Shown here piece after piece: positions 38,807 through 47,334 of a DNA stretch of 64,000 bases. The notes under the pieces are model-generated. The model was given only the letters and a program-made list of their open reading frames with translations. It was not told where the DNA came from and searched no databases. The first letter of the stretch is position 1. Each line of letters starts with the position of its first letter. The DNA is from Magnetospirillum aberrantis SpK. Its GTDB lineage: Bacteria > Pseudomonadota > Alphaproteobacteria > Rhodospirillales > Magnetospirillaceae. Position numbers and translations under genes: made by a program. The stretch lies in assembly GCF_011022235.1 (NCBI RefSeq), contig NZ_JAAIYP010000035.1, positions 1-64,000 on the forward strand, read 5' to 3'.

Positions 38807-39162
38807 TCCAAGGCTCCCTTTCGCCATTCGTAGATGAAGCCGATGGTCAGCACGCCCAAGAACACCATCATCGACCAGAAGCCGAACAGGCCGATCTTGC
38901 CAAGCGCCACCGCCCACGGAAACAGGAAGGCGACCTCGAGGTCGAAGATGATGAACAGAATGGCGACCAGATAGAACCGCACGTCGAACTTCGAGCGCGC
39001 GTCACCGAACGCCTCGAAACCGCACTCGTAAGCCGAGTTCTTCTCGGGGTCCGGCTTCTGGTGGCCGACCAGCCACGACGCGCCGACGCACACGGCGGCG
39101 ACGGCGATGGCGATACCGAGGAAAATCAGGATCGGCAGATATTCGAGCAGCCAAGCTTCCAT
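38797..39162 (-). CDS. nuoA: NADH-quinone oxidoreductase subunit A
   Basis: First gene of the complex I operon. The 121-residue membrane protein has three transmembrane helices, with the conserved loop [20 protein letters not shown] and the helix [16 protein letters not shown]. The start ATG at 39160-39162 follows AGGGCAGG at a suitable distance. The 232 bp between this gene and the tRNA-Asp should contain the operon promoter, but I cannot single it out. The whole 14-gene order A to N is canonical and without inserted genes. Confidence 0.96.
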   Translation of the reverse strand: MEAWLLEYLPILIFLGIAIAVAAVCVGASWLVGHQKPDPEKNSAYECGFEAFGDARSKFDVRFYLVAILFIIFDLEVAFLFPWAVALGKIGLFGFWSMMVFLGVLTIGFIYEWRKGALEWE

Positions 39163-39394
39163 CGTTCCTGCCCTAAGTGTTTCAGGTCCGACACGGGAAA
39201 CTTTCCTCCGGCACTTGCTTCCGCCTTGCCCTGACCTACATGACCCGCACGCCGAGCGACGGACCGAACGAAGGATTTCAGGGGATGACGAAGGGCGAAA
39301 CCGGCGGAAATCCTCCCTGTAAGACACAAGCCTCAAACCACGGCGAACCGACACCCCGACCACCCCAACCAAGGGACGGACGGAAGTGGCGGCA
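39163..39394. other. Intergenic region between nuoA and tRNA-Asp
   Basis: This 232-bp region carries no plausible gene on either strand. It must hold the nuo operon promoter (minus strand) and the 3' end of the tRNA transcript. I find no strong -35/-10 pair, no FNR box and no clear terminator. Confidence 0.4.
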
Positions 39395-39471
39395 TGGCGG
39401 GAGTGACGGGGCTCGAACCCGCGACCTCCGGCGTGACAGGCCGGCGCTCTAACCGACTGAGCTACACCCCC
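39395..39471 (-). tRNA. tRNA-Asp (anticodon GTC)
   Basis: A complete cloverleaf can be folded on the minus strand. Acceptor GGGGGTG pairs with CACTCCC with one G-T pair, and the D arm is GCTC...GAGC. The anticodon arm CCGGC-CTGTCAC-GCCGG has GTC in the loop. The T arm is GCGGG-TTCGAGC-CCCGT, the discriminator is G, and CCA is encoded at 39395-39397. Length is 77 nt with CCA. GTC reads Asp codons. Confidence 0.97.
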
Positions 39472-39498
39472 TCCGCGGCCACCCGCGTGGGTAGGCGT

Positions 39499-39527
39499 GG
39501 TGTAATCCAGGGGGGCTAGGCTGTCAA
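39499..39527 (-). promoter_or_regulatory. Sigma-70-type promoter of tRNA-Asp
   Basis: On the minus strand a perfect -35 TTGACA (39522-39527) is followed after exactly 17 bp by TACACC (39499-39504). The -10 ends 27 bp before the mature tRNA 5' end, leaving a short leader. Spacing and position make this the likely promoter of the tRNA. Confidence 0.65.
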
Positions 39528-39652
39528 GCGGACAAGCCCGTGCCAGCCGTATTTTTGCCACAACCCGCCGGAATTCCGCCTTCGTCGAACAGGGATATTA
39601 CAGCCATACAGAGCGTCGGCATGCCCACCCGCCCTATCGGAACGGGTAGGTC

Positions 39653-39811
39653 ATGAAAATATCGGAAACCATTTGTCTTGCCGAATCCGGCATCCTTACT
39701 GGCGCTAAGGTACAGGAAACCTTCAAAATAGCCCCGGCAAAAACACTAGATCATTCGAATATTCCGTATCACGTCCCATCAAGTGGTGTAGCCGCGTTCG
39801 CCTGGGGATGA
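39653..39811 (+). CDS. Doubtful small ORF, 52 codons, atypical codon use
   Basis: ATG at 39653 follows GGGTAGG, a possible but closely spaced ribosome-binding site, and the frame runs to TGA at 39809-39811. It begins MKISETICLAESG and contains ATA, CTA, GTA and AAA codons that are rare in the neighbouring genes. The stop lies inside the left arm of a long inverted repeat. It could be a leader peptide, a small foreign gene or chance. I keep it only as a candidate. Confidence 0.15.
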   Translation: MKISETICLAESGILTGAKVQETFKIAPAKTLDHSNIPYHVPSSGVAAFAWG

Positions 39812-39853
39812 GGACGCAGGGCGTGGTGCGCCCGGAGGCATGTCATCCCCAGG
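39801..39853. repeat. Nested inverted repeat, possible structured RNA or palindromic element
   Basis: CCTGGGGATGA (39801-39811) is the exact reverse complement of TCATCCCCAGG (39843-39853). Inside, GGGCG (39819-39823) pairs with CGCCC (39829-39833) around TGGTG. The internal loop has GGACGCA on one side and GGAGGCA on the other, so each strand exposes a GGA-N-GCA motif. No T run follows, which argues against a plain terminator. A small RNA, a GGA-binding protein target or a REP-like element are possible. Confidence 0.6.
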
Positions 39854-39900
39854 CAGGCCCGCGCGTGTCGCGGGTGGTCATCATCGATATTCGGTAGGGT

Positions 39901-40083
39901 TTGGTTGCGAACTTGATACGCCTGTTGCGCATCGGCCAGATGGCGGAAGTGGATTCCGGCCTGTTGCTGGATCGCTGGGAAGAATATTCACCGCAGCAGA
40001 TGATCCAGGTGCAGCTTATCCTGAGCAAGTTGTGGCGCAAGGCGGTCGACGACGTGGTCGCGCAGACCCCGCTTTCAGGATAG
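39901..40083 (+). CDS. Small protein of unknown function upstream of an Rrf2 regulator
   Basis: A 60-residue ORF with codon use like the strong genes around it (G or C in most third positions) and a protein-like sequence: LIRLLRIGQMAEVDSGLLLD, then ILSKLWRKAVDDVVAQ. The most upstream start is TTG at 39901, just after an in-frame TAG at 39895, with GGTAGGG close upstream; starts further in are also possible. It may be a remnant of a longer gene whose 5' part is lost. It ends 36 bp before the Rrf2 gene on the same strand. Confidence 0.5.
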   Translation: MVANLIRLLRIGQMAEVDSGLLLDRWEEYSPQQMIQVQLILSKLWRKAVDDVVAQTPLSG

Positions 40084-40119
40084 AATCGGGTCCGCCCCCG
40101 ACATGAAGGAGAAGCCCGG

Positions 40120-40506
40120 ATGCAGCTGCACAAGGCGACACGGTGCGCGGTGTTCGCCCTGGCGGAGCTGGCGGCCGAACCGCGCCGGGCGGTTTCCGCC
40201 GGCCAGATCGCCGGCAAATACGGATTGTCCCTCAACCATCTGGCCAAGGTGCTGACCGAACTGGCACGGTCGGGTCTGGTCGAGGCGGCACGCGGCGCCG
40301 GCGGCGGCTACCGTTTCGTCGGCGACGCCCATCGCACCACGCTTTTGGAAGTGGCGGCGCTGTTCGAACCGGTGGACACCCCGCCTTCGACACTGGGCAA
40401 GGAGGCCCAGGCGGTCAACCGGTTGTTGGACAGTCTGGAGGAACGGGCCCGCGCGCCGTTTCTGGCCATGACCCTGGAAGAGATGTTGCGGCTGGCCGGA
40501 CGCTGA
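40120..40506 (+). CDS. Rrf2 family transcriptional regulator without cluster cysteines
   Basis: A 128-residue winged-helix regulator. The N terminus MQLHKATRCAVFALAELA and the recognition region IAGKYGLSLNHLAKVLTEL with the wing GAGGGYRFVG are typical of Rrf2 proteins such as NsrR, IscR and RirA. The three C-terminal cysteines that bind the Fe-S cluster in those members are absent; the only cysteine is near residue 9. It may sense a small molecule or nothing, as in CymR-like members. Targets are unknown; the nearest candidates are its own promoter and the sulfur genes at 47-53 kb. Confidence 0.88.
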   Translation: MQLHKATRCAVFALAELAAEPRRAVSAGQIAGKYGLSLNHLAKVLTELARSGLVEAARGAGGGYRFVGDAHRTTLLEVAALFEPVDTPPSTLGKEAQAVNRLLDSLEERARAPFLAMTLEEMLRLAGR

Positions 40507-40548
40507 GCGTCCCAACCGGCCAACGGTTTCGTCAAAAGTTGGCCGCCA

Positions 40549-41424
40549 TCACAGCCCCCGCAGCCATTCCGGCCGCAGGCCGCGCCCGCCGTTGCGCGCC
40601 AGTTCGATCTGGGCCAGCACCTTGTCGCGATCCTTGGGCAGCGTCCCGGCCAGCGGCAAGGCGTTGCTGGCGTGGTTCGAGCGAAAGATCACCGGACGCG
40701 GCGGATCAAGACGCTCCACCAGCCGGGCCAGTTCCTCAAGCACGCCGGCATCGTCCTGCCAGACGAAAGGTTCGCCGAAACGCTCGAAAAAGCGCGGCGC
40801 CACCTCTTCCTCGAGCCCCAGTTGCAAGGTCGAGAGATAGGTCACCGGCACCCGGTTCAACAGGTCGGCGGTGGCATCGACATGCTCCTGCCAATGGGTC
40901 TTGCCGCCCAGGCCGGTGATCACCGTGGCCGACACCTTGAGCCCGGCCTCGGCGGCATGGGCCAATCCTTGCGCCATCACCTTCGACGTGCCCTTGGCGA
41001 TCTTCTTCAAGATCAGGTCGGACCCGCTTTCGATGCCCACATAGACCAAGGACAGCCTGGCAGCCTTGAGGGATTGGATCTCGTCCACGCTTTTCTTCAA
41101 CAGGTTGAATGGCGTGGCATAGGCCGACACCCGGGTCAGGGCGGGGAAGCATTGCTGAAGCTTGCCGCAGATAGCCAGCAACGCTTCGGTCGGCAGACCA
41201 TAGGCGTCGCCATCGGCCAGGAAAACGCGGCTGGCCTGGGGCCAGACACGGGCCGCCTGTTCGATGTCGGCGAACACCGCCGCCAGCGGCCGTTCCTGGT
41301 ATTCCTTGACCTTGTACATGGAACAGAAGGTGCAGCCGTTGAAGCCACAGCCCAACGTCGCCTGGATGATCAAATTGTCGCCTTCCGACGGCGGGCGCCA
41401 CAGCGGGAAATCGTAAGCCAGCAT
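40549..41424 (-). CDS. Radical SAM protein of unknown substrate
   Basis: A 291-residue radical SAM enzyme. The cluster motif is IIQATLGCGFNGCTFCSMYK, that is C-X4-C-X2-C rather than the canonical C-X3-C-X2-C. The rest of the TIM-barrel is recognisable: VFLADGDAYGL, VSAYATPFNLL, LSLVYVGIESGSDLILKKI (SAM ribose contacts) and VSATVITGLGG. There is no B12 domain. It belongs with the broad COG1032-like group whose substrates are mostly undefined. It is convergent with the Rrf2 gene and divergent from the MscS gene. Confidence 0.85.
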   Translation of the reverse strand: MLAYDFPLWRPPSEGDNLIIQATLGCGFNGCTFCSMYKVKEYQERPLAAVFADIEQAARVWPQASRVFLADGDAYGLPTEALLAICGKLQQCFPALTRVSAYATPFNLLKKSVDEIQSLKAARLSLVYVGIESGSDLILKKIAKGTSKVMAQGLAHAAEAGLKVSATVITGLGGKTHWQEHVDATADLLNRVPVTYLSTLQLGLEEEVAPRFFERFGEPFVWQDDAGVLEELARLVERLDPPRPVIFRSNHASNALPLAGTLPKDRDKVLAQIELARNGGRGLRPEWLRGL

Positions 41425-41502
41425 GACGAACAGGCATTCCGTTGATGAAGCGGGGCCCAGCCTAGCCCGAGACGACCATGCAACACCACAGGCTGCGGTG
41501 CT

Positions 41503-43860
41503 ATGATCGGAGCCTTTCTGTCGGAAAACGGTGATTTCGTGGAAAAAATCCTGTCATGCCGGCTGCGTCTGGCGGCGTACGCGGTGGCCGTAATCCTGTC
41601 GGCCGTACCGGCGGCAACCGCACAGTCCGTTTTCTCCCTTGCCCCGTCACATCAAACGACGACCGCCGCACCCGCCGCCGCCGACAACGATCTGGAACCC
41701 CTGCGCCAATCGCTGGACGCCGCCCGCGACGCCTATCGCCAGACCATGGCCGACAGCACCCTGCCGCCGGGCGCCACCCAGGAAGAATTGCTGGCCCGCA
41801 ATCACCTGCAAAGAGAACTGGTCACCAATCTGGAGCAAAGTCTGGACATGGCCCTGCGCCTGCCGGACAGCCAGCGCCGTGTCGAGGAACAGCGAACCGC
41901 CGCCCGCGAATGGACCGGCTTCGCCACGCCGCCCCCCTATTCCGTACTGCTGTTGGACAAATTGCGCAAGACCCAGGATGACGCGCGCTTCGCCGCCCAG
42001 TCGGCCACCGCCCGCGTCACCTTGCTGGACCAGGAAGCCACCGTCCACGAACAGGAACTGCGCGCGTCCGAGATCGACCGCCGCCAAAGCGAAGAACATC
42101 TGGCCGCCGCCACCACCCAAGAGCAACGCAACCGTCAGGCATGGCTGCGCGATCTGGCCGCCCTGGAAGCGCGGGCTGCGGCGGCGGGACTGGAACAGAC
42201 CCGCCGCTCCCGCAAGCTGGCGGAACTTCAGGCCGCCGAGAAACGCGAGTTGCTGGCGTTGAGCGAACGGCAAGTGGCGGTGGCGCGCCGCGATTCCCGA
42301 TTGACCCAGGAGGACCTGAATGCCGTCCTGGCCGATCTCGACCGCCGACGCGCCACCCTGGAAAAGCGTCAAGCCTCCGCCCAAGCCGCCGGGCAGAAAT
42401 CGCAGGGAGCCCTGATCCAGGCCCAGCAAGCCCTGGCCCGGTTTCGCGCCGAGCAGAACAATCCGGCCGACCCCGAAACGGCGAAACGGCGCGACATCCT
42501 GGAACGGACGGTCGAATTACGGCGCATGCAGGCCGACAACGACGTCCTGGCGGCCGATTTGAGCAAGCGGATGCTGGATCTGCAAGCATGGGAGAGAACC
42601 GGCTGGCAATATCGCGGCCTGTTGGTCAATTCCCATGAAACAGACAAGCTGCGCGAGGGGTTGGACAATCTGGAGCAGTTGCTGCAACAGCTGCGGACCT
42701 GGAACACCTATCTGGAAAGCGAGCTTGCCCGCCCGTCAGGGGGTGAGAATTCCACCCAGGAGCGGCTGGCCGGACTGAGCCGTGAACAGGCGGCCCTGGC
42801 GCAACAGATCGATGCCGCCCAAAGAACCCGCCTGGATCTGCTGCGCGACGTCCAACAGGCGGTGGCCGGTTTGCAACGCACCCTTGGCATCTGGCGCGAG
42901 GATTTCCTGGCGCGCGGTGCCGACCGCTCGGCCAGCAGCATCGCCAACGACACGTTGGACATGGTGTGGCAGGGATTGCGGGCGGTCTGGCAGTTCGAGA
43001 TCCTGTCGGTCGAGGACACCCTGAACATCGACGGCCGAACGGTGGTCGCGGCGCGCAGCGTCACCCTGGGCAAGGCGTTGAATGCCTTGCTGTTCCTGGG
43101 CATCGGCTATGTCATCAGCCGGTGGCTGTCATACCGGGCGGGACAGTTCGCGGTGCAGCGCCTGGGCGCGGTGTCCGGCCATGCCAGGACAATTTCACGT
43201 TGGCTGCATGTGGTGTTGCTGTGCACCTTGCTGCTGATCGCCTTGTACATGGTCAACATTCCGCTGACCATGTTCGCCTTCCTGGGGGGCGCGCTGGCCA
43301 TCGGCCTGGGCTTCGGCACCCAGGTCCTGCTCAAGAATCTGGTGGCGGGCATCATGCTGCTGGTGGAACGGCCGCTGAAAGTGGGCGACCTGATCGAAGT
43401 GGGCAGCATCGTCGGCACCGTCACCAACATCGACATCCGCTCGTCCACGGTGCGCACCGGCGACGGTATCGAGATTTTGGTGCCCAACTCGACCTTTATC
43501 GAGAACAACGTCACCAACTGGACCTATTCCAACGCCAAGGTCCGCCGGTCGGTGAAGATCGGGGTGGATTACAGCGCGGAACCGACCAAGGTCCGCGATC
43601 TGCTGCTGAAGGTGGCGTCGCAGCATGGCCATGTGCTGACCGACCCGCCGCCCCGCGTGCTGTTCGAGGATTTCGGCGCCGACGCCCTGATGTTCAACCT
43701 GCAATACTGGATCGATTACGGGCGTGGCACCGATGCCATGCAGGTGGCCAGCGATCTGCGTTTCATGATCGAGGGCGCCCTGGGCGAGGCCGGCATCGGC
43801 ATCCCCTACCCCCAGCGGGTGGTGCACCTGCGTACCCTTCCGCCGGAAACGCCCCAGTAG
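41503..43860 (+). CDS. Large MscS-family mechanosensitive channel with periplasmic coiled coil
   Basis: A 785-residue membrane protein. A signal peptide (RLAAYAVAVILSAVPAATAQ) is followed by about 450 residues of Gln/Arg/Glu/Ala-rich coiled coil, presumably periplasmic, as in MscK/KefA-type channels. Several transmembrane helices follow from about residue 530. The MscS core is TMFAFLGGALAIGLGFGTQ, VERPLKVGDLIEVGSIVGTV and the C-terminal cage. It should release solutes on osmotic downshock. The start is uncertain: GTG at 41539 would remove 12 residues and place the signal peptide closer to the N terminus. Confidence 0.92.
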   Translation: MIGAFLSENGDFVEKILSCRLRLAAYAVAVILSAVPAATAQSVFSLAPSHQTTTAAPAAADNDLEPLRQSLDAARDAYRQTMADSTLPPGATQEELLARNHLQRELVTNLEQSLDMALRLPDSQRRVEEQRTAAREWTGFATPPPYSVLLLDKLRKTQDDARFAAQSATARVTLLDQEATVHEQELRASEIDRRQSEEHLAAATTQEQRNRQAWLRDLAALEARAAAAGLEQTRRSRKLAELQAAEKRELLALSERQVAVARRDSRLTQEDLNAVLADLDRRRATLEKRQASAQAAGQKSQGALIQAQQALARFRAEQNNPADPETAKRRDILERTVELRRMQADNDVLAADLSKRMLDLQAWERTGWQYRGLLVNSHETDKLREGLDNLEQLLQQLRTWNTYLESELARPSGGENSTQERLAGLSREQAALAQQIDAAQRTRLDLLRDVQQAVAGLQRTLGIWREDFLARGADRSASSIANDTLDMVWQGLRAVWQFEILSVEDTLNIDGRTVVAARSVTLGKALNALLFLGIGYVISRWLSYRAGQFAVQRLGAVSGHARTISRWLHVVLLCTLLLIALYMVNIPLTMFAFLGGALAIGLGFGTQVLLKNLVAGIMLLVERPLKVGDLIEVGSIVGTVTNIDIRSSTVRTGDGIEILVPNSTFIENNVTNWTYSNAKVRRSVKIGVDYSAEPTKVRDLLLKVASQHGHVLTDPPPRVLFEDFGADALMFNLQYWIDYGRGTDAMQVASDLRFMIEGALGEAGIGIPYPQRVVHLRTLPPETPQ

Positions 43861-43866
43861 CCCCCT

Positions 43867-45249
43867 TTACTCCTGGCATTCGGGGCTGGGATCGGGACGC
43901 TTTTCACGCAGGGTCACCAATTCCTCGGCCGCCGTGGGATGAATGCCGATGGTCGAATCCAGCACAGCCTTGGTCACCCCGCATTTCAACGCCACGGCAA
44001 AGCCCTGGACCATCTCGGGGGCGTCGGGACCGACCACATGCAAGCCCAGGACCCGGTCGCTGCCCCGTTCGACGATCACCTTCATCATGGTGCGTTCGTC
44101 ACGCCCAGACAGGGTGTTGCGCATGGGCTTGAACCGCGACAGGTAGACGTCGATCCCGCAGCCGCATCGCTGGCGGGCCTGGGCCTCGGTCAACCCGACG
44201 GTCCCCACCGGCGGGTTGGAGAACACCGCCGTCGGCACGTTGTCGTAATCGGGCCGGGTCGGCCGCTCCAGATACAGGGTGTCGACCAGGGCGCGGGCCT
44301 CGGCGATGGCGACCGGGGTCAGGTTCATGCGGTCGGTGACGTCGCCGACCGCGAAGATCGAGGCGATTGCTGTCGCCGAATATTCGTCCACCTTGATGGC
44401 GCCGCTGCGGTCCAGTTCCACCCCCGCGGCCTCGAGTCCCAGCCCGTCGGTGTTGGGGCGCCGCCCGGTGGCATACATCACCAGATCGGTCTCCAGCGTC
44501 TCGTCGTCGCCAAGCCGCAGGCAATAGCCGCCACCGGGAGCACGTTCGATGGATTCCACCACGGTTTCGCACCGCAGATCGATGCCGCGCTTGGACATCT
44601 CTTCCGCCAAGGCGGCGCGGATGTCTTCGTCAAAGCCGCGCAGCACGGTGTCGCCGCGCAGCACCTGCGTCACCTTGACGCCCAGCGCGTTGAAGATGCC
44701 GGCGAACTCGACCGCGATGTAACCGCCGCCGACGATGGCCATGCGCGTCGGCAACTGCATCAGGTCCAACGCCTCGTTCGAGGTGATGGCATATTGGATT
44801 CCGGGAATGTCGGGCAAGGACGGCCGACCGCCGGTCGCCACCAGGATGCGTTCACAGGTGAAGCGCTTGCCCTCCACCTCGACGGTGTGGGGATCGACCA
44901 CCACCCCGCGCCCCGACAACAGCGTGACGCCGTTGTCGCGCAAGATGCGCTGGTAGACGCCTTCCAGGCGGTTGAGCTCGGTATTCTTGGCGACGATCAG
45001 ACGGGGCCAGTCGAAGGACACGCCCTCGACGTTCCAGCCGAACCCCTCGGCGTCAGCGAAATCCTCGGCGAAATGGGCGGCCTGAACCAACAGCTTCTTG
45101 GGCACGCAGCCGCGCATGACACAGGTGCCGCCGACCCGGCTTTCTTCGACCACCGCCACACGCCGGCCCAATTGCGCCGTAAGACGCGAGGCGCGCACGC
45201 CCCCCGAACCGGCGCCCAGGGTGATCAGGTCGAAATCGTATTGGCTCAT
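43867..45249 (-). CDS. gor: Glutathione-disulfide reductase
   Basis: FAD enzyme that reduces oxidised glutathione with NADPH. The 460-residue product has the FAD-binding ITLGAGSGGVRASRL, the redox-active pair Cys43/Cys48 in GGTCVMRGCVPKK, the NADPH-binding region AIVGGGYIAVEFAGIFNALG and the C-terminal dimer histidine region GIHPTAAEELVTLREK. The GTCVMRGCVPKK form resembles the plant and alphaproteobacterial enzyme type. I chose ATG at 45249 (MSQYDFDL). The gene is convergent with the MscS gene, only 6 bp away. Confidence 0.95.
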   Translation of the reverse strand: MSQYDFDLITLGAGSGGVRASRLTAQLGRRVAVVEESRVGGTCVMRGCVPKKLLVQAAHFAEDFADAEGFGWNVEGVSFDWPRLIVAKNTELNRLEGVYQRILRDNGVTLLSGRGVVVDPHTVEVEGKRFTCERILVATGGRPSLPDIPGIQYAITSNEALDLMQLPTRMAIVGGGYIAVEFAGIFNALGVKVTQVLRGDTVLRGFDEDIRAALAEEMSKRGIDLRCETVVESIERAPGGGYCLRLGDDETLETDLVMYATGRRPNTDGLGLEAAGVELDRSGAIKVDEYSATAIASIFAVGDVTDRMNLTPVAIAEARALVDTLYLERPTRPDYDNVPTAVFSNPPVGTVGLTEAQARQRCGCGIDVYLSRFKPMRNTLSGRDERTMMKVIVERGSDRVLGLHVVGPDAPEMVQGFAVALKCGVTKAVLDSTIGIHPTAAEELVTLREKRPDPSPECQE

Positions 45250-45303
45250 CTGGCTTCCTCCGCGTTGCCTCCAAGGTAGCAACGCGGAGCCGCCGGTTAA
45301 AGG

Positions 45304-46998
45304 TCAGGCGCTACGCACGCCCGACAAGAAAGTGTCCACCGCCTGCGACAACCCATCGGATTCCGACCCCAATGCCTGGGCGGCCGACAGCACTTGACCG
45401 GCAACCGCACCGGTTTCCGCCGCCGCCTGGGTGACGGCACCGATATTTTGCGCCACCTGCTGCGTCCCGGCCGAGGCCTGCTGGACGTTGCGGGCGATCT
45501 CGCCGGTGGCGGCGGTCTGTTCCTCGACGGCACTGGCGATGCCGGCGGCGATCTGGTTTACCTCGCGAATACGGGTGACGATGGCGGAAATGGCCGTGAC
45601 CGCGCTCTGGGTCTGGGTCTGTACCGAGGAAATCTGCTGCGAAATCTCCTCGGTCGCGCGCGCGGTCTGGTTGGCCAGGCTCTTGACCTCGTTGGCGACG
45701 ACGGCGAAGCCCTTGCCGGCCTCTCCGGCACGGGCCGCCTCGATGGTGGCGTTCAGCGCCAACAGGTTGGTCTGGGACGCGATGTCGTTGATCAGCCCGA
45801 CCACTTCGCCGATCCGGCCCGAACTCTGCGCCAGATCGGACACGATGCCGTTGGTGCGTTCAGCCTCGTCCGCCGCCGCCTGGGTGGCGGTGGCCGATTG
45901 CGCGACCTGACGGCCGATTTCCTGAATCGACGCAGCCAGTTCCTCGGCGGCCGAGGCCACCGTCTGAACACTCGCCGACGCCTGTTCGGTGGCGGCTGCC
46001 ACCGCGGTGACCTGGGATTCGGTCTGGGTAGCGTTGGCGTTCATGACCTGGGCGGTGTTTTCCATCTGGTCCACGGCCCCGTGGATACTGCCCAAGACGC
46101 GGGTGACAACGCCTTCGAACTCGGCGGTCAAGCTTTCGATGCGGGCGCTGCGTTGATCGCGGGCGGCACGTTCCGCCGCTTGGGCGGCGGCCAGTCGCTC
46201 ACCCTCGGCCAGGCTGTCCTTGAACACCTGCACCGCACCGGCCATGGCGCCCACTTCGTCCCGACGGCCGACCGCCGGAATCTCGACCGTCAAATCCTTG
46301 TCGGCCAGCCGGCGCATGGCCTGGGTCATGCCGATGATCGGCACGGCGATGCCGCCCCGCAGCAACAGCCCCAGCCACAAGGTCACCGCCACCACCACCG
46401 CCACCACGGCCGCCATGATGCGCAAGGCGGAAGTGAACTCGGCGTCAGCCTGATCGCTGGTGATTCGCGTGCGTTGGGTGTTGGTCTCGACCAGTTTGGT
46501 CAGCGCCGTGGTGGTCGCCCGATAGAACTTGCGGACGTCGTCCATCATCAGAGCATAGGCTTCGTCGTCACGATCCTGCCGCGACAACGCCACCGCCTTG
46601 TCCACCTCGCGCAAATAGGCGGTGCGGGCCGCGACGAACTCATCGAACAGGGAACGCTCGTCGCTGCTCGGGGAATACGTCAGGTATTCCTGTTGCAGTT
46701 CGACCATGCGCTGGTCGTCGGTGGCAATCAGCTTTTCGAAAAAGTCGCGTCCGGCGGAATCGGACGACAGGATATGGCCGAATTCCAGCGACAGACGTCG
46801 AGCCACCAACGAATCCATCTTACCGACCACCCGCGTCGAGGGCAGCCGATGTTCGGCGATCTCGTCGGACAGGCCGCCGATCACGGACAACTCACGCCAT
46901 GCGATTCCACCAAGAACAACGACGAAGATCAAAAGGGCGGTGAAACTGACCAAGAGTTTCCGACCAATCGACAGCGATGCGAGCGGATCAAAGCGCAT
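45304..46998 (-). CDS. Methyl-accepting chemotaxis protein with four-helix-bundle sensor
   Basis: Membrane chemoreceptor of 564 residues. The N terminus ([20 protein letters not shown]) is a transmembrane helix followed by a periplasmic region of the 4HB_MCP type, with the second helix near residues 190-210. HAMP follows ([20 protein letters not shown]) and then the signalling domain with [20 protein letters not shown]. It ends [11 protein letters not shown] without a pentapeptide. I placed the start at 46998 because GGAGA lies a few bases upstream; in-frame ATG codons at 47010 and 47043 are alternatives. Confidence 0.94.
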   Translation of the reverse strand: MRFDPLASLSIGRKLLVSFTALLIFVVVLGGIAWRELSVIGGLSDEIAEHRLPSTRVVGKMDSLVARRLSLEFGHILSSDSAGRDFFEKLIATDDQRMVELQQEYLTYSPSSDERSLFDEFVAARTAYLREVDKAVALSRQDRDDEAYALMMDDVRKFYRATTTALTKLVETNTQRTRITSDQADAEFTSALRIMAAVVAVVVAVTLWLGLLLRGGIAVPIIGMTQAMRRLADKDLTVEIPAVGRRDEVGAMAGAVQVFKDSLAEGERLAAAQAAERAARDQRSARIESLTAEFEGVVTRVLGSIHGAVDQMENTAQVMNANATQTESQVTAVAAATEQASASVQTVASAAEELAASIQEIGRQVAQSATATQAAADEAERTNGIVSDLAQSSGRIGEVVGLINDIASQTNLLALNATIEAARAGEAGKGFAVVANEVKSLANQTARATEEISQQISSVQTQTQSAVTAISAIVTRIREVNQIAAGIASAVEEQTAATGEIARNVQQASAGTQQVAQNIGAVTQAAAETGAVAGQVLSAAQALGSESDGLSQAVDTFLSGVRSA

Positions 46999-47300
46999 GA
47001 CGGTCTCCATCCCCGGCATCTTGCACGCCGGCTTTATAGGCATTTATCATATGCCATATGTTCTAATACTTTTCAGGAGAAGCCACCACACAAGAAAAAA
47101 GGCCAAATCAACTTTCAGATGTTGATGTTAATAAAGTGACACCCATAAATTTAGAAAGACTCTCGAAGAAGGGAAAATCCCTAATTCCAGAAGATCACCA
47201 AAGATTGCAGCGCATGGATTATCTTCCGATAACGCATGGTCCTACCATGTCGGCTGAACGGGCACCCTCCAGGGGCGCCCGTCGCGGTTCAGACACAGAC
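46999..47300. other. AT-rich intergenic region with small inverted repeats
   Basis: About 300 bp between the chemoreceptor start and the sulfate operon end. Bases 47040-47220 are AT-rich and likely include the chemoreceptor promoter. CATGGT-CCT-ACCATG (47235-47249) is a perfect inverted repeat. CTGAACGGGC (47254-47263) pairs with GCCCGT...GTTCAG (47277-47292) around further G/C pairs and may end the cysNC transcript, although no T run follows. I see no convincing gene. Confidence 0.4.
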
Positions 47301-47334
47301 AAAACGTGTCAGCCGGCAAAACGTGTCAGCCGGC
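47301..47334. repeat. Perfect 17-bp tandem duplication at the cysNC stop codon
   Basis: AAAACGTGTCAGCCGGC occurs at 47301-47317 and, unchanged, at 47318-47334. On the minus strand the second copy contains the last codons and TGA of cysNC, and the first lies just after the stop. It is a recent-looking slippage event that left the coding sequence in frame. Confidence 0.9.

Larger units (their letters stand above)
39528..39900. other. Gene-poor intergenic region with inverted repeats
   Basis: The longest stretch without a convincing gene in the window. Composition is more AT-rich than the surroundings between 39590 and 39780. It holds a small hairpin (ACCCG 39627-39631 with CGGGT 39643-39647), a doubtful 52-codon ORF and a strong nested inverted repeat at 39801-39853. 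I see no tRNA, transposase fragment or recognisable riboswitch here. Confidence 0.5.

Noticed and set aside
39163-39475. Genomic-island attachment site at tRNA-Asp
   Set aside because: No integrase, no repeat of the tRNA 3' end and no change of content; nuoA follows normally on the 3' side.
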